Shown: positions 9,084 to 17,114, counted from the stretch's first letter. The stretch is 64,000 nt of DNA from JBDSSS01 sp963764195 (GCA_963764195.1 CAVXRG010000010.1:868001-932000); one strand, 5' to 3'. The notes: generated from the sequence alone by a model not told the origin. Translations and numbers: made by a program.

Positions 9084-11723
9084 TCAGCGGGCCGGCGTGG
9101 TCACCGGACCGCTCGCGCCGCCGGCGAGGACGTCGGTGCAGTCGGCGTCGTCAGCCGGCCCGGTGGCGAGGGCCACCCCCGGAAGCGTCTGCCAGGCCGC
9201 TCGTGCCTCACTGCGGCCCGCGTTCCACGACAGCCACCCCTGCTCCGCCGCCGGGGAGTGGGCGACGCACCGGGCGAGATCCTCCGGCAGACCGGCGACG
9301 ATGGCCGGGGTGGCGTCCGCGCCCAGCGATCGGAGGTAGGACGCGTCGAGGCTGCCGGTCGCGACGTAGCGGTCGATGTTGCGGGTGGCCACCCAGGCCT
9401 CGGGGTTCGCCAGACCGACCCCCAGCAGGAGCACGGACGCGCTGAGCAGGGCCGCGCGGGGCAGCCACCACCCCGTGAGGCGGATCCCGGCGACGAGGAC
9501 GAGCAGGACGAGCAGCCCGAGCCAGAGCTCGAACGCGTCGACGAGCACCCGCAGCACGGTGAAGCCGTAGGCCTGCTGGTAGAGGTCCATCCGGTGCAGG
9601 GCGGACGCCACGACGACGAGGGTGAGTCCGCCGAGGGCCCCGAGGGCGACCCGCAGGGCCACCCGGTCCCGGGTCGTGGCCCGAGGCGCCTTGCGCGCGG
9701 CCACCGCGACGGTGAGCAGGGTGAGCAGGGTCGCGACGGTGAGCTGGCCGAAACCCTGGTGGACGTACTCGGCATACGTCAGGCCCGTCGTCCGCTGCAC
9801 GTAGTCGTGGCCGCCGAAGAGGGCTGCCGCCTGCGCGACGACGAACGCCAGGTAGAGGGCCACGACCAGGCCCACCGGCACGAGCCACTCCCACGGCCGG
9901 GCCACCGGACGGGGCGCGCTGGGCACGACCCGCTCGACCCGCGGCGGGTTGAGCGAGACGTACGCTCCCGCGAGGAGGGCGCCGCCCGCGACGAACCCGA
10001 CGAAGGACCGGAAGACGAGGCCGTCCCAGGCGAGGTCGGGCACGAACGCCGAGGCCCACGCGCCGAACACGGCGTCACCGGAGGCGAAGAGGCCACCGAA
10101 GACGACGAGGGCGACGATCGAGATGGCCGCAGTGCGCGCGACGGGCCAGAGCACCGGGACCCGGCTCGTCGCCGAGATGGTGCGCCCCAGCAGGGGCAGG
10201 CCGCGCACGGCCGCCAGCGGCCACGACAGCACACCGGCGGCGACGGAGCTGAGCGCCCGGGCGCCGGTCAGCGCAGTCGTCGTCAGGACGAGACCGAGCA
10301 GGACGGCGAGCACGGTCAGCCAGTCGGCGGCGCGCAGCACCGAGAGACCGGCGAGCCCGACGCAGACCACGGTCGTGGCGACCGACCAGCGGGCGAACCT
10401 GCGTCGGGAGGTGCGCCAGACGACGCCCCCACCGACGAGCAGCACGAGCAGGAGCGCCACCCCGAGGTCGCGGTAGGGCAGCACGACTCCGGCGAGCAGG
10501 CCCACCCCGACGGCCGCGAGGAGCAGTCGCACCTGGGGCCCGAAGCCCTGCTCGGGCCACAGGTCGCCGAAGAGCGAGTCCAGCAGGGGCGCCGGCGCGC
10601 TCACGGGACGGGACTGCTCGCGGGTGGTGCCGTGCGGTTCGACGGCGACGGGGGCGGGCATCGGGCTCTCCTGGATCGGTGGTGTCGGGGCGGGGTCGAA
10701 CGTCTGCGGGGGCTGGGCCTGCTGGGGTCTGAGCGGCAGGACGACGCGCAGCCGGGCGCCGACCTCGCCCGGGGCGGGCAGGTCTGCGGCGATGGAGCCG
10801 CCGTGCAGCTCGCAGACCCAGCTCGCGATGGCGAGGCCGATGCCGGTCCCCCCGCCGGCGTCGTCGCCCGAGCCGAAGCGGTCGAAGATGCGTCGCGCGT
10901 CCTCGGCGGGGATGCCGCTGCCCTCGTCGGCCACGACGAGCCACCAGTGCCCGGGGCCGTCCGGGCCTGCGCTCACGGTGACCCGCCCGCCGGGAGGGCT
11001 GTGTCGATCAGCGTTGTCGAGCAGGTTGGCGAGCACCTGGGCGAGCCGGGCGGGGTCAGCAACAACCTCGAGATCGGGTGGCACGTCGACGACGTGGACG
11101 GTCCCACGCCCCGACACCCCGGCCTCCGCGACTGCCCCCTCGACGAGGCCGCGCACGTCGACCGGTCCGAGGGCCAGGGCGGCGCGCCCGCCGTCGACCC
11201 GGCTCAGGTCGAGCAGGTCGCCGACGAGCACCCCCAGACGCTCGGCCTGGGCCAAGGCGTTCCGCAGCACGTCGTCGTCCGGACGGACGACGCCGTCGAC
11301 GAGGTTCTCGAGCAGGGCCTGCTGGGCGGCCAGGGGTGTGCGCAGCTCGTGGGACACCGTGGCAACGAGCTGACGACGCTGCTGGTCGGCACCCGCGAGG
11401 TCGGCGGCCATCGTGTTGAAGGCGCGGGCCAGGTCGCCGACCTCGTCAGCCGAGGTCGCCAGGACGCGTCTGGAGTAGTCACCGGTGGCCATCCGCGCTG
11501 CTGCGTCGGTCATCGCGCGCAACGGCGACGTCATCCCGCGGGCGAGCCACTGCGTCACCCCGAGCGCCGCTGCGATCGTGACGGGGACGGTCAGCCACGC
11601 GGGCACCCCGGCCGAGTCACCGATGCCCGAGACGAGCGCCGCCACGACGATGCTGACGGCGACGAGCAGGCCGAGCTTCGCCTTGATCGACCGGATGCCG
11701 TCGAGTGGGCGGTCGGAGCTCAT
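9084..11723 (-). CDS. Histidine kinase fused to a DUF4153/DUF4173-like membrane domain
   Basis: An 879-residue fusion. Residues 17-33 and 41-58 are two membrane helices with almost no outside loop. HAMP (about 60-110), HisKA with the phospho-acceptor H125 in TVSHELRTP, and an ATPase domain with N box LLDNADRH (235-241), VADEGSGIP and GGTGIGLA follow, ending near 332. After a proline-rich linker (333-395) come ten or so further membrane segments and a soluble tail with NIDRYVATGSLDASYLRSLGADA, which resembles DUF4153/DUF4173 proteins. ATG 11723 overlaps the regulator stop by ATGA, showing translational coupling. The C-terminal membrane domain may sense the signal; that is inference. The stop lies just before a GTATGCCG octamer. 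Confidence 0.88.
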   Translation of the reverse strand: MSSDRPLDGIRSIKAKLGLLVAVSIVVAALVSGIGDSAGVPAWLTVPVTIAAALGVTQWLARGMTSPLRAMTDAAARMATGDYSRRVLATSADEVGDLARAFNTMAADLAGADQQRRQLVATVSHELRTPLAAQQALLENLVDGVVRPDDDVLRNALAQAERLGVLVGDLLDLSRVDGGRAALALGPVDVRGLVEGAVAEAGVSGRGTVHVVDVPPDLEVVADPARLAQVLANLLDNADRHSPPGGRVTVSAGPDGPGHWWLVVADEGSGIPAEDARRIFDRFGSGDDAGGGTGIGLAIASWVCELHGGSIAADLPAPGEVGARLRVVLPLRPQQAQPPQTFDPAPTPPIQESPMPAPVAVEPHGTTREQSRPVSAPAPLLDSLFGDLWPEQGFGPQVRLLLAAVGVGLLAGVVLPYRDLGVALLLVLLVGGGVVWRTSRRRFARWSVATTVVCVGLAGLSVLRAADWLTVLAVLLGLVLTTTALTGARALSSVAAGVLSWPLAAVRGLPLLGRTISATSRVPVLWPVARTAAISIVALVVFGGLFASGDAVFGAWASAFVPDLAWDGLVFRSFVGFVAGGALLAGAYVSLNPPRVERVVPSAPRPVARPWEWLVPVGLVVALYLAFVVAQAAALFGGHDYVQRTTGLTYAEYVHQGFGQLTVATLLTLLTVAVAARKAPRATTRDRVALRVALGALGGLTLVVVASALHRMDLYQQAYGFTVLRVLVDAFELWLGLLVLLVLVAGIRLTGWWLPRAALLSASVLLLGVGLANPEAWVATRNIDRYVATGSLDASYLRSLGADATPAIVAGLPEDLARCVAHSPAAEQGWLSWNAGRSEARAAWQTLPGVALATGPADDADCTDVLAGGASGPVTTPAR

Positions 11724-12466
11724 TCCGACGTCCCCGACGTCCCCGACGACGCGGGCTCGAGTGCGTAGCCGACCCCGTGCACCGTCCGGACGCGGTCGGA
11801 CCCCACCTTGGACCTCAGAGCCCTGACGTGGCTGTCGAGGGTGCGGGTGCCGCGGGCGTCGGCCCACCCCCACACCTCGCGCATGAGGTCGTCGCGCAGG
11901 CGAACGGCGCCGGGGTCGGCGGCGAGTGCCAGCACGAGGTCGAACTCCAGCGGAGTGAGGTGGACCTCCGCGCCCGCCACCCGGACTCGTCGGGTGGCCC
12001 GGTCGACGACGAGGTCGCCGACGGCGGACACGGCCGGCTGGTCGCTCGCGAGGTTGCGCGCTCGCTCGACGCGCCGCAGCAGGGCGCGGCTGCGCGCCAC
12101 CACCTCGCGCATCCGGAAGGGCTTGGTCACGTAGTCGTCGGCGCCGACCCCCAGCCCGACGAGCAGGTCGGTCTCGTCGGCACGGGCCGTCAGCATGAGC
12201 ACCGGCACGGGCCGCTCCGCCTGGATGCGTCGGCAGACCTCGAGTCCGTCGAAGCCGGGGAGCATGAGATCGAGGATGACGAGATCGGGCGCGTGGTCTG
12301 CGTGCGCCTGCACCGCCCCCGGTCCGTCAAACGCCTGGACGACGCGGAAGCCCTCTGCGACGAACCGATCCGTCAGGGCCTGGTTGATCGTCAGGTCATC
12401 CTCGACGACGAGCAGCGTCCCCTCGGACGCCGTGCTCGACCGTGCCGTGCTGCTTCCCTGGCTCAT
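11720..12466 (-). CDS. OmpR/PhoB-family response regulator
   Basis: A 248-residue regulator. The receiver domain has the acidic pocket VVEDD (residues 20-24), the phosphorylated D66 in ILDLMLPGFDG, and K115 in VTKPF. The C-terminal winged helix (about 148-240) has HLTPLEFDLVLALA and the typical LDSHVRALRSKVG and TVHGVGYALE ends. It is the partner of the downstream fused kinase, with which it shares a four-base overlap. A strong hairpin between it and the dsrE-like gene suggests its own promoter in the 60 bases upstream. The target genes are unknown. Confidence 0.93.
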   Translation of the reverse strand: MSQGSSTARSSTASEGTLLVVEDDLTINQALTDRFVAEGFRVVQAFDGPGAVQAHADHAPDLVILDLMLPGFDGLEVCRRIQAERPVPVLMLTARADETDLLVGLGVGADDYVTKPFRMREVVARSRALLRRVERARNLASDQPAVSAVGDLVVDRATRRVRVAGAEVHLTPLEFDLVLALAADPGAVRLRDDLMREVWGWADARGTRTLDSHVRALRSKVGSDRVRTVHGVGYALEPASSGTSGTSE

Positions 12467-12529
12467 GTCGTCGAGCCTAGGAGTGGCCCGCTGCGGGAGG
12501 CGCGTGCGACGTGTGCAGATGATGTGAAG

Positions 12530-12565
12530 ACCGTTGCGGCCGTCTCATGCGACGGCTGCAACGGT
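12530..12565 (-). terminator. Intrinsic-type hairpin after the dsrE-like gene
   Basis: An inverted repeat with arms at 12530-12544 and 12551-12565 forms a 15-pair stem with one wobble and a six-base loop. It lies 22 bases after the dsrE-like stop and before the response regulator. There is no long T tract on the minus strand. It probably separates the sulfur operon from the two-component pair. Confidence 0.6.
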
Positions 12566-12587
12566 CACCTCGACCTCGACCTCGGCC

Positions 12588-13103
12588 TCAGATGAAGAGC
12601 AGCTGGGCGCCTGCGGTCATCTCGATGAAGTCGGAGGCCGAGATGATGCCCTCGACGTCGTCACGCAGGTCCTCCTCCGTCAGGTGGTTCATGTCCGCAG
12701 ACAGTCGGCACGCCCACAGGTGACCGCCCGACGCGACGATCTGGTCGAGGAAGTCGGGCACCTCGGGGATGTCGAGCTCGGCGATGGCCTTCTTCAGCTG
12801 TGACGTGGCGAGGTGGGTCATCCCCGGGACGCCACCGAGGCCTTGGGGCAGGTGCATCGCGGTGTTGCCGAGCAGCGTCGCCTTGAGGCTGCTCTGGGTC
12901 TTGAGGTTGATCATGTCGAAGCCCCAGAAGGTGAAGAAGAGGTGGGTCTCGATCCCCTCCCCCAGGGCCGCGTTGCCCATGATCAGCCCCGGGTAGGCCA
13001 TGTCGAGCGTCCCCTTGCTGCAGATGATGGCCAGCTTGCGCCCCTCCTCGGCCGGGGTGTCGAAGGACGGGACGAACGGTGTCTCGGTCTGGGTGTCGGT
13101 CAT
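12588..13103 (-). CDS. DsrE/DsrF/DrsH-like sulfur relay protein
   Basis: A 171-residue protein of the DsrE/F/H-like (DsrE2-type) family, small cytoplasmic proteins that pass persulfide sulfur between carriers. It has KLAIICSKGTLDMAYPGLIMGNAALGEG cut by the substrate pocket (the first cysteine is in CSKG), the hydrophobic HLFFTFWGFDMI strand, and a second cysteine in HLWACRLSADM, the position that carries the reactive cysteine in related proteins. AGGAG precedes the ATG at 13103. It is the third gene of the sqr-tusE-dsrE group, 66 bases after tusE. Persulfide transfer is inferred from the family and the context. Confidence 0.82.
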   Translation of the reverse strand: MTDTQTETPFVPSFDTPAEEGRKLAIICSKGTLDMAYPGLIMGNAALGEGIETHLFFTFWGFDMINLKTQSSLKATLLGNTAMHLPQGLGGVPGMTHLATSQLKKAIAELDIPEVPDFLDQIVASGGHLWACRLSADMNHLTEEDLRDDVEGIISASDFIEMTAGAQLLFI

Positions 13104-13169
13104 GGCGTACTCCTGGGTCTGGTGGGTGGGACGTGCGGAGGGGGCGGAGCCGGGGAGGGACCCCCCGAC

Positions 13170-13484
13170 TCAGACGCACCCCTTCGGCTTGGGCACCCCG
13201 GCGACGTAGGCCATCTTCTTGGCCGGCTTGCCGGGGAAGAGGGTGAACAGCGCCTTGACCGGCATACCCGTGTGCAGGCTGACGCGGCGCAGCGTCGGGG
13301 TCTCGCCCTGGGCCTTGTAGTCCTCGCGGAGGTACTTGACGAGCTTCCAGGAGTCTTCGGTCATCTCGACGCCGATGAGCCGGGCGAACTCGGCGCCGAG
13401 CTCATCGGTCCAGTCGTCGGGGTTGAGGAGGAAGCCCTCCTCGTTGACGTCGATCTGGCGGCCGGCGATGGTGGTGCTGGGCAT
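13170..13484 (-). CDS. TusE/DsrC family sulfur carrier protein
   Basis: A 104-residue DsrC/TusE protein, of normal length. It has the family pattern DVNEEGFLLNPDDWTDELG at the start, LVKYLREDY in the middle, and ends PKPKGCV, with the penultimate cysteine (Cys-A) that carries sulfur. The upstream second cysteine of dissimilatory DsrC (Cys-B) is absent: the stretch reads PAKKMAYVAG. That makes it TusE-like or a DsrC-like trafficking protein rather than a true sulfite-reductase substrate. AAAGGA overlaps the sqr end and precedes the ATG, and sqr stops 14 bases upstream, so the two are almost surely co-translated. Confidence 0.88.
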   Translation of the reverse strand: MPSTTIAGRQIDVNEEGFLLNPDDWTDELGAEFARLIGVEMTEDSWKLVKYLREDYKAQGETPTLRRVSLHTGMPVKALFTLFPGKPAKKMAYVAGVPKPKGCV

Positions 13485-13498
13485 GACGATCAGTCCTT

Positions 13499-14755
13499 TC
13501 AGGAGGAGGCGTCGGCCGGGATCTTGCCGGCCATGGACATCTGGGCGGGGAGGCCGATCGGGCGACCCGGCAGGAGCATGTTCCAGTAGATGTGCCGGAA
13601 CGCGAGCTTGCCGAGGTGGTTTGCCCGCGACTCCTTCAGGAGGCTCATCGGGCCGATCTTCGGGATCGGGAAGCTGCCCGTCAGCGGTTCCGTGTCGTAG
13701 TTGAAGTCGAGCAGCAGCGCCTTGCCCTGACCCGACTCGACGAAGCAGTTGGCGTGCCCGTCGAACGAGTGCGTCATGGGCCTGCCGGACACGAGCTCCA
13801 TGAAGTTCTCGACGAAGACCTCGACCGAGAAGTGCGCGACCGAGCCGGCCTTGGAGGTGGGGATGTTGCTCGCGTCACCGAGGGAGAAGATCTCCGGGTG
13901 CTGCGTGGACCGCATCGTGTGTTTGTCGACGGGCACGTAGTTGAGGTCGTCCCCCAGGCCCGAGCGGCCGACGAAGTCGGCACCCATGTTGAGCGGGATC
14001 GTCACGAGCTGGTCGTAGGGGACCTCTCGCTCGTCATAGGAGATGAGGACCTTCCGCTCCTGGTCGACGCGCTCGACCATGAAGTCCGTCTCGACGGTGA
14101 CGCCACGCTCCTCGAGCAGGTGCCCGAGCTCCCTGCTCGCGACCGGCTTGGTGAAGGCACCATCGAGCGGAGTGACGAAGACGATGTCGGTCTTCGCCCG
14201 CAGGCCGCGCTCCTTGAGGTAGTCGTCCGCGAGGAAGGTGAACTCGAGCGGAGCGACGGGGCACTTGAAGGGCAGCTCGGTGATGTGGACGACGAGCCGT
14301 CCCCCGGAGAAGGCGCTCATCGCGTCACGGAGCGCCACCGACCCGTCGTAGGTGTAGAACTCGCCGACCGACTTGTGCCACTCGTCCCCGAGCATGCCGG
14401 GGGTCTGGTCGGGCCGGGTCGTCGTGCCGGACGCGATGACGAGATAGTCGTAGGGCAGCGTCCGACCGTCCGTCAGCGCGACGGACCTGGCCTCGGCGTC
14501 GACCCGGTCGACGTCGGCGAGGACGAGCTCGATGCCGTCGTGGATGAAGGCGTGCTTGGTCTTGCGGACCTGGTCCGGGGTGTTCATACCGAAGGGGATG
14601 AAGAGGTACCCCGGCTGGTAGTCGTGGATGTCGGTCTTGTCGACGACGGTGATCGCCCAGTCGCTCTTCGGGAGGCGGTTGCGGAGCTTGTTGGCGACCA
14701 TGGTTCCGGCCGTGCCAGCGCCCAGCACCACCAAGGACTTCTGTGTGGTGGTCAT
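13499..14755 (-). CDS. Sulfide:quinone oxidoreductase-like FAD flavoprotein
   Basis: A 418-residue two-dinucleotide-fold flavoprotein. The FAD site VVLGAGTAGTMVANKLR is at the N-terminus, GDASNIPTSKAGSVAHF near 310 is the second FAD contact, and the C-terminal amphipathic segment (HIYWNMLLPGRPIG) could bind the membrane. Two cysteines in FKCPVAP and ANCFVESG are in positions plausible for the active-site pair of SQR enzymes, which oxidise sulfide to persulfide and pass electrons to quinone. The ATG at 14755 was used; the upstream in-frame ATG at 14863 adds a basic, unlikely tail. It heads the sqr-tusE-dsrE operon, with a CsoR/CstR-like palindrome 11 bases upstream. Confidence 0.82.
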   Translation of the reverse strand: MTTTQKSLVVLGAGTAGTMVANKLRNRLPKSDWAITVVDKTDIHDYQPGYLFIPFGMNTPDQVRKTKHAFIHDGIELVLADVDRVDAEARSVALTDGRTLPYDYLVIASGTTTRPDQTPGMLGDEWHKSVGEFYTYDGSVALRDAMSAFSGGRLVVHITELPFKCPVAPLEFTFLADDYLKERGLRAKTDIVFVTPLDGAFTKPVASRELGHLLEERGVTVETDFMVERVDQERKVLISYDEREVPYDQLVTIPLNMGADFVGRSGLGDDLNYVPVDKHTMRSTQHPEIFSLGDASNIPTSKAGSVAHFSVEVFVENFMELVSGRPMTHSFDGHANCFVESGQGKALLLDFNYDTEPLTGSFPIPKIGPMSLLKESRANHLGKLAFRHIYWNMLLPGRPIGLPAQMSMAGKIPADASS

Positions 14756-14763
14756 GATTCGAC

Positions 14764-14782
14764 GGTACCCCCGCGGGTATCC
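14764..14782 (-). promoter_or_regulatory. Predicted CsoR/CstR-type operator before the sqr-like gene
   Basis: The palindrome TACCC-CCGC-GGGTA at 14766-14779 (outer bases GG...CC at 14764 and 14782) ends 11 bases before the sqr start codon. Operators of CsoR/RcnR/CstR repressors are built the same way, with C and G tracts flanked by TA. CstR, the persulfide sensor, controls sqr-type genes in Staphylococcus. No CsoR-family gene is present in the window, so the regulator is inferred. Confidence 0.5.
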
Positions 14783-14897
14783 GGGGCGCTGTGACCGACG
14801 AGACAGAATCTGGGTGACCTTGACGACATGCCGGGCGAGGACCCGCCATGTCAGATGGGGCACCCGGTGGACCGACCGGGCGGGGTCGACTGGCGGA

Positions 14898-15113
14898 TCA
14901 GCTCGCGTCCAGTGCCGCCCGGACGACCACGAGCGCCTGCCGATCTGCCAGCAGTTCGCTCAGGAGCGGGGGGCGCGGCTCGTCGGGAAGAAGGCGAACC
15001 AGATGACCGTCGCCTCCTGCCAGCGAGGCGGTGGCGCCGGGACCGGCTCCTCGACGTGGGCGCGATCGGGGCTCGTCGAACCAGCCCTCGATGCCGGTCC
15101 GGAGGTCGGTCAT
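14898..15113 (-). CDS. Hypothetical 71-residue protein
   Basis: A small acidic-to-basic protein starting MTDLRTGIEGWFDEPRSR and ending in a hydrophobic helix-like stretch (LLSELLADRQALVVVRAAL). No family is recognised. The main support is a clear GGAGAGG about eight bases before the ATG at 15113. It sits between the tsf terminator and the sqr promoter on the same strand, and is preceded by three 11-base direct repeats (15140-15172). The middle is rich in arginine and glycine, so part of it could be a chance frame. Confidence 0.45.
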   Translation of the reverse strand: MTDLRTGIEGWFDEPRSRPRRGAGPGATASLAGGDGHLVRLLPDEPRPPLLSELLADRQALVVVRAALDAS

Positions 15114-15139
15114 CGTGGGCCTCTCCGTTTCTGGGCGTG

Positions 15140-15172
15140 GTGAGACGGTGGCGAGACGGTGATGAGACGCGC
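15140..15172. repeat. Three 11-base direct repeats (GAGACGGTG core)
   Basis: GAGACGGTG occurs at 15142 and 15153 and a decayed copy GAGACGCGC at 15164, exactly 11 bases apart. One helical turn spacing is how PhoB/OmpR-type regulators lay out their sites. It lies 27-59 bases upstream of the 71-residue gene and next to the tsf terminator. Confidence 0.5.
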
Positions 15173-15205
15173 GATGCCGGCCACCCCATCGGGGTGACCG
15201 GCATC
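15173..15205 (-). terminator. Terminator of rpsB-tsf
   Basis: Arms at 15173-15187 and 15191-15205 form a 15-pair stem (one T-G wobble in the transcript) with a three-base loop. It lies 27 bases after the tsf stop. No clear U tract follows, as is usual for actinobacterial terminators. Confidence 0.75.
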
Positions 15206-15231
15206 GTTGCTCGCGCGAGGAGGTCAGGACC

Positions 15232-16062
15232 TCACTGGCCGACGCGGAAGCGCGCGAAGGACTGCGCCGTGGCGCCACCCTCGTCGAGCACCTTGCCGAC
15301 GGTCTTCTTGGCGTCCTTGGCGAACGGCTGCTCGAGCAGGACGTTCTCCTTGAAGAAGCCGTTGACGCGACCCTCGATGATGCGGGGAAGGGCGGCCTCG
15401 GGCTTGCCCTCCTCCTTCGCGGTGGCCTCGGCGACGCGGCGCTCGTTCTCCACCGTGTCGGCGTCGACCTCGTCGCGGGTCAGGACTGTCGGGCTGAACG
15501 CGGCGATGTGCATCGCCACGTCGCGACCGATGGTCTCGTCGCCGCCCTGGAGCGCCACGAGGACACCGATCTGGGCAGGCAGGTCGGGGCTCGTCTTGTG
15601 CAGGTAGGACACGACCTTCTCGCCCTCGAGGCGTGCCACGCGGCGCACCTCGATCTTCTCGCCGATGGTGGCGTTGGCGTCGTCGAGCAGCTCCTTGACG
15701 GTCTTGCCGTCCTCGAGCGTGCTCGACAGGAGCGCGTCGGCGTCAGCCGCGCCGGAGGCGACGGCCTGGGCCAGGACCTGGTCGGCGAGGGCGATGAACT
15801 TCTCACCCTTGGCGACGAAGTCCGTCTCGCAGTTGACCTCGACGAGGGTGCCGACGCCGTCGCCGGCCTTGGCCGCCACGAGACCGTTGGAGGCCGAACG
15901 GCCCTCACGCTTCGTGACGCCCTTGAGGCCCTTGACGCGCAGGATCTCGATCGCCTTGGCACGGTCGCCGTCGGCCTCGTCGAGCGCCTTCTTGACGTCC
16001 ATCATGCCCGCGCCGGTCTGCTCGCGGAGCGCCTTGATGTCAGCGGCGGTGTAGTTCGCCAT
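15232..16062 (-). CDS. tsf: Elongation factor Ts
   Basis: A 276-residue EF-Ts, the nucleotide exchange factor of EF-Tu. It opens MANYTAADIKALREQTGAGM, carries the TDFVAK motif (NCETDFVAKGEKF near residue 77) that inserts between the EF-Tu domains, and has the two core subdomains expected (KEGKPEAALPRIIEGR and DEGGATAQSFARFRVGQ at the end). It follows rpsB by 50 bases, the near-universal bacterial pairing, and both end at the hairpin at 15173-15205. Length and motifs are normal. Confidence 0.97.
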   Translation of the reverse strand: MANYTAADIKALREQTGAGMMDVKKALDEADGDRAKAIEILRVKGLKGVTKREGRSASNGLVAAKAGDGVGTLVEVNCETDFVAKGEKFIALADQVLAQAVASGAADADALLSSTLEDGKTVKELLDDANATIGEKIEVRRVARLEGEKVVSYLHKTSPDLPAQIGVLVALQGGDETIGRDVAMHIAAFSPTVLTRDEVDADTVENERRVAEATAKEEGKPEAALPRIIEGRVNGFFKENVLLEQPFAKDAKKTVGKVLDEGGATAQSFARFRVGQ

Positions 16063-16112
16063 GCGTTGTATCGCTCTTTTCCTCAGTGGAAGTGACTGTG
16101 ACTGAAGGGTGC

Positions 16113-17114
16113 TCAGGCCTGCTCGGCCACGACGGGCTCAGCAGCCTCAGCAGCGGGAGCCTCGGTGGCCTCAGCAGCGGGAGCCTCGGTGGCCTCAGCA
16201 GCGGGAGCCTCGGTGGCCTCAGCAGCGGGAGCCTCGGTGGCCTCAGCAGCGGGAGCCTCGGTGGCCTCAGCAGCGGGAGCCTCGGTGGCCTCAGCAGCGG
16301 GAGCCTCGGTGGCCTCAGCGGCAGGGGCCGCGGCGGCGTCGGTCTTGTCGGCGTCCGCGTAGAGCTCGCGCTCCCACTCGGCGAGGGGCTCCTCGGCGGT
16401 GGCCTCGGCGCCGGACTTGCCGGACGAGCGCTGCACCAGACCGTCGGCGACGGCGTCGGCCACGACCCGGGTCAGCAGCGTGACGGAGCGGATCGCGTCG
16501 TCGTTGCCGGGGATCTTGTAGTCGACCTCGTCGGGGTCGCAGTTGGTGTCGAGGATCGCGATGACGGGAAGGCCGAGCTTGCGCGCCTCGTCAACGGCGA
16601 GGTGCTCCTTCTTCGTGTCGACGATCCAGACGGCCGAGGGGACCTTGGACATCGTGCGGATGCCGCCGAGCGTCTTGGCGAGCTTGTCGCGCTCGCGCTT
16701 GAAGATCAGCATCTCCTTCTTCGTGAAGCCCGAGCCGGCCACGTCGTCGAAGTCGAGCTCCTCGAGCTCCTTGAGGCGCGTGAGGCGCTTGGAGATCGTC
16801 TGGAAGTTGGTGAGCATCCCACCGAGCCAGCGGTGGTTGACGTAGGGCATCCCGACGCGCGTCGCCTGCTCGGCGATGGGCTCCTGGGCCTGCTTCTTCG
16901 TCCCGACGAAGAGGATGGTGCCACCGTGGGCGACCGTCTCCTTGACGAACTCGTAGGCGTTGTTGATGTACGTCAGCGACTGCTGCAGGTCGATGATGTA
17001 GATGCCATTGCGCTCGGTCATGATGAAGCGCTTCATCTTGGGGTTCCAGCGACGGGTCTGGTGCCCGAAGTGGACGCCGCTCTCGAGGAGCTGGCGCATG
17101 GTGACGACGGCCAT
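16113..17114 (-). CDS. rpsB: Ribosomal protein S2 with expanded C-terminal tail
   Basis: A 333-residue S2, against about 240 in E. coli. The core is regular: MAVVTMRQLLESGVHFGHQTRRWNPK is split by the start of the fold, FVGTKKQAQEPI, VNHRWLGGMLTNF, and the nucleotide-like PVIAILDTNCDPDEVDY. After about residue 240 comes an acidic alanine/proline/glutamate tail made of eight APAAEATE-type octapeptides. Seven of the coding units are identical 24-base copies. AGGAGG precedes the ATG at 17114. S2 binds the head of the 30S subunit; the tail is probably flexible and outward-facing (inference). Confidence 0.97.
   Translation of the reverse strand: MAVVTMRQLLESGVHFGHQTRRWNPKMKRFIMTERNGIYIIDLQQSLTYINNAYEFVKETVAHGGTILFVGTKKQAQEPIAEQATRVGMPYVNHRWLGGMLTNFQTISKRLTRLKELEELDFDDVAGSGFTKKEMLIFKRERDKLAKTLGGIRTMSKVPSAVWIVDTKKEHLAVDEARKLGLPVIAILDTNCDPDEVDYKIPGNDDAIRSVTLLTRVVADAVADGLVQRSSGKSGAEATAEEPLAEWERELYADADKTDAAAAPAAEATEAPAAEATEAPAAEATEAPAAEATEAPAAEATEAPAAEATEAPAAEATEAPAAEAAEPVVAEQA
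16147..16314 (-). repeat. Seven identical 24-base tandem repeats inside rpsB
   Basis: Seven copies of a 24-base unit (starts 16147, 16171, 16195, 16219, 16243, 16267, 16291) show no base difference, followed by a decayed copy at 16315-16338. Each encodes one APAAEATE octapeptide. The lack of silent changes points to recent expansion or ongoing homogenisation. Confidence 0.95.

Noticed and set aside
9084..11873. Longer kinase starting at 11873
   Set aside because: The first 50 residues would be arginine-rich and overlap the regulator frame; the ATGA overlap at 11723 is a better start.
16147..16338. CRISPR or minisatellite outside genes
   Set aside because: The repeats lie inside the rpsB frame and encode a regular octapeptide tail.
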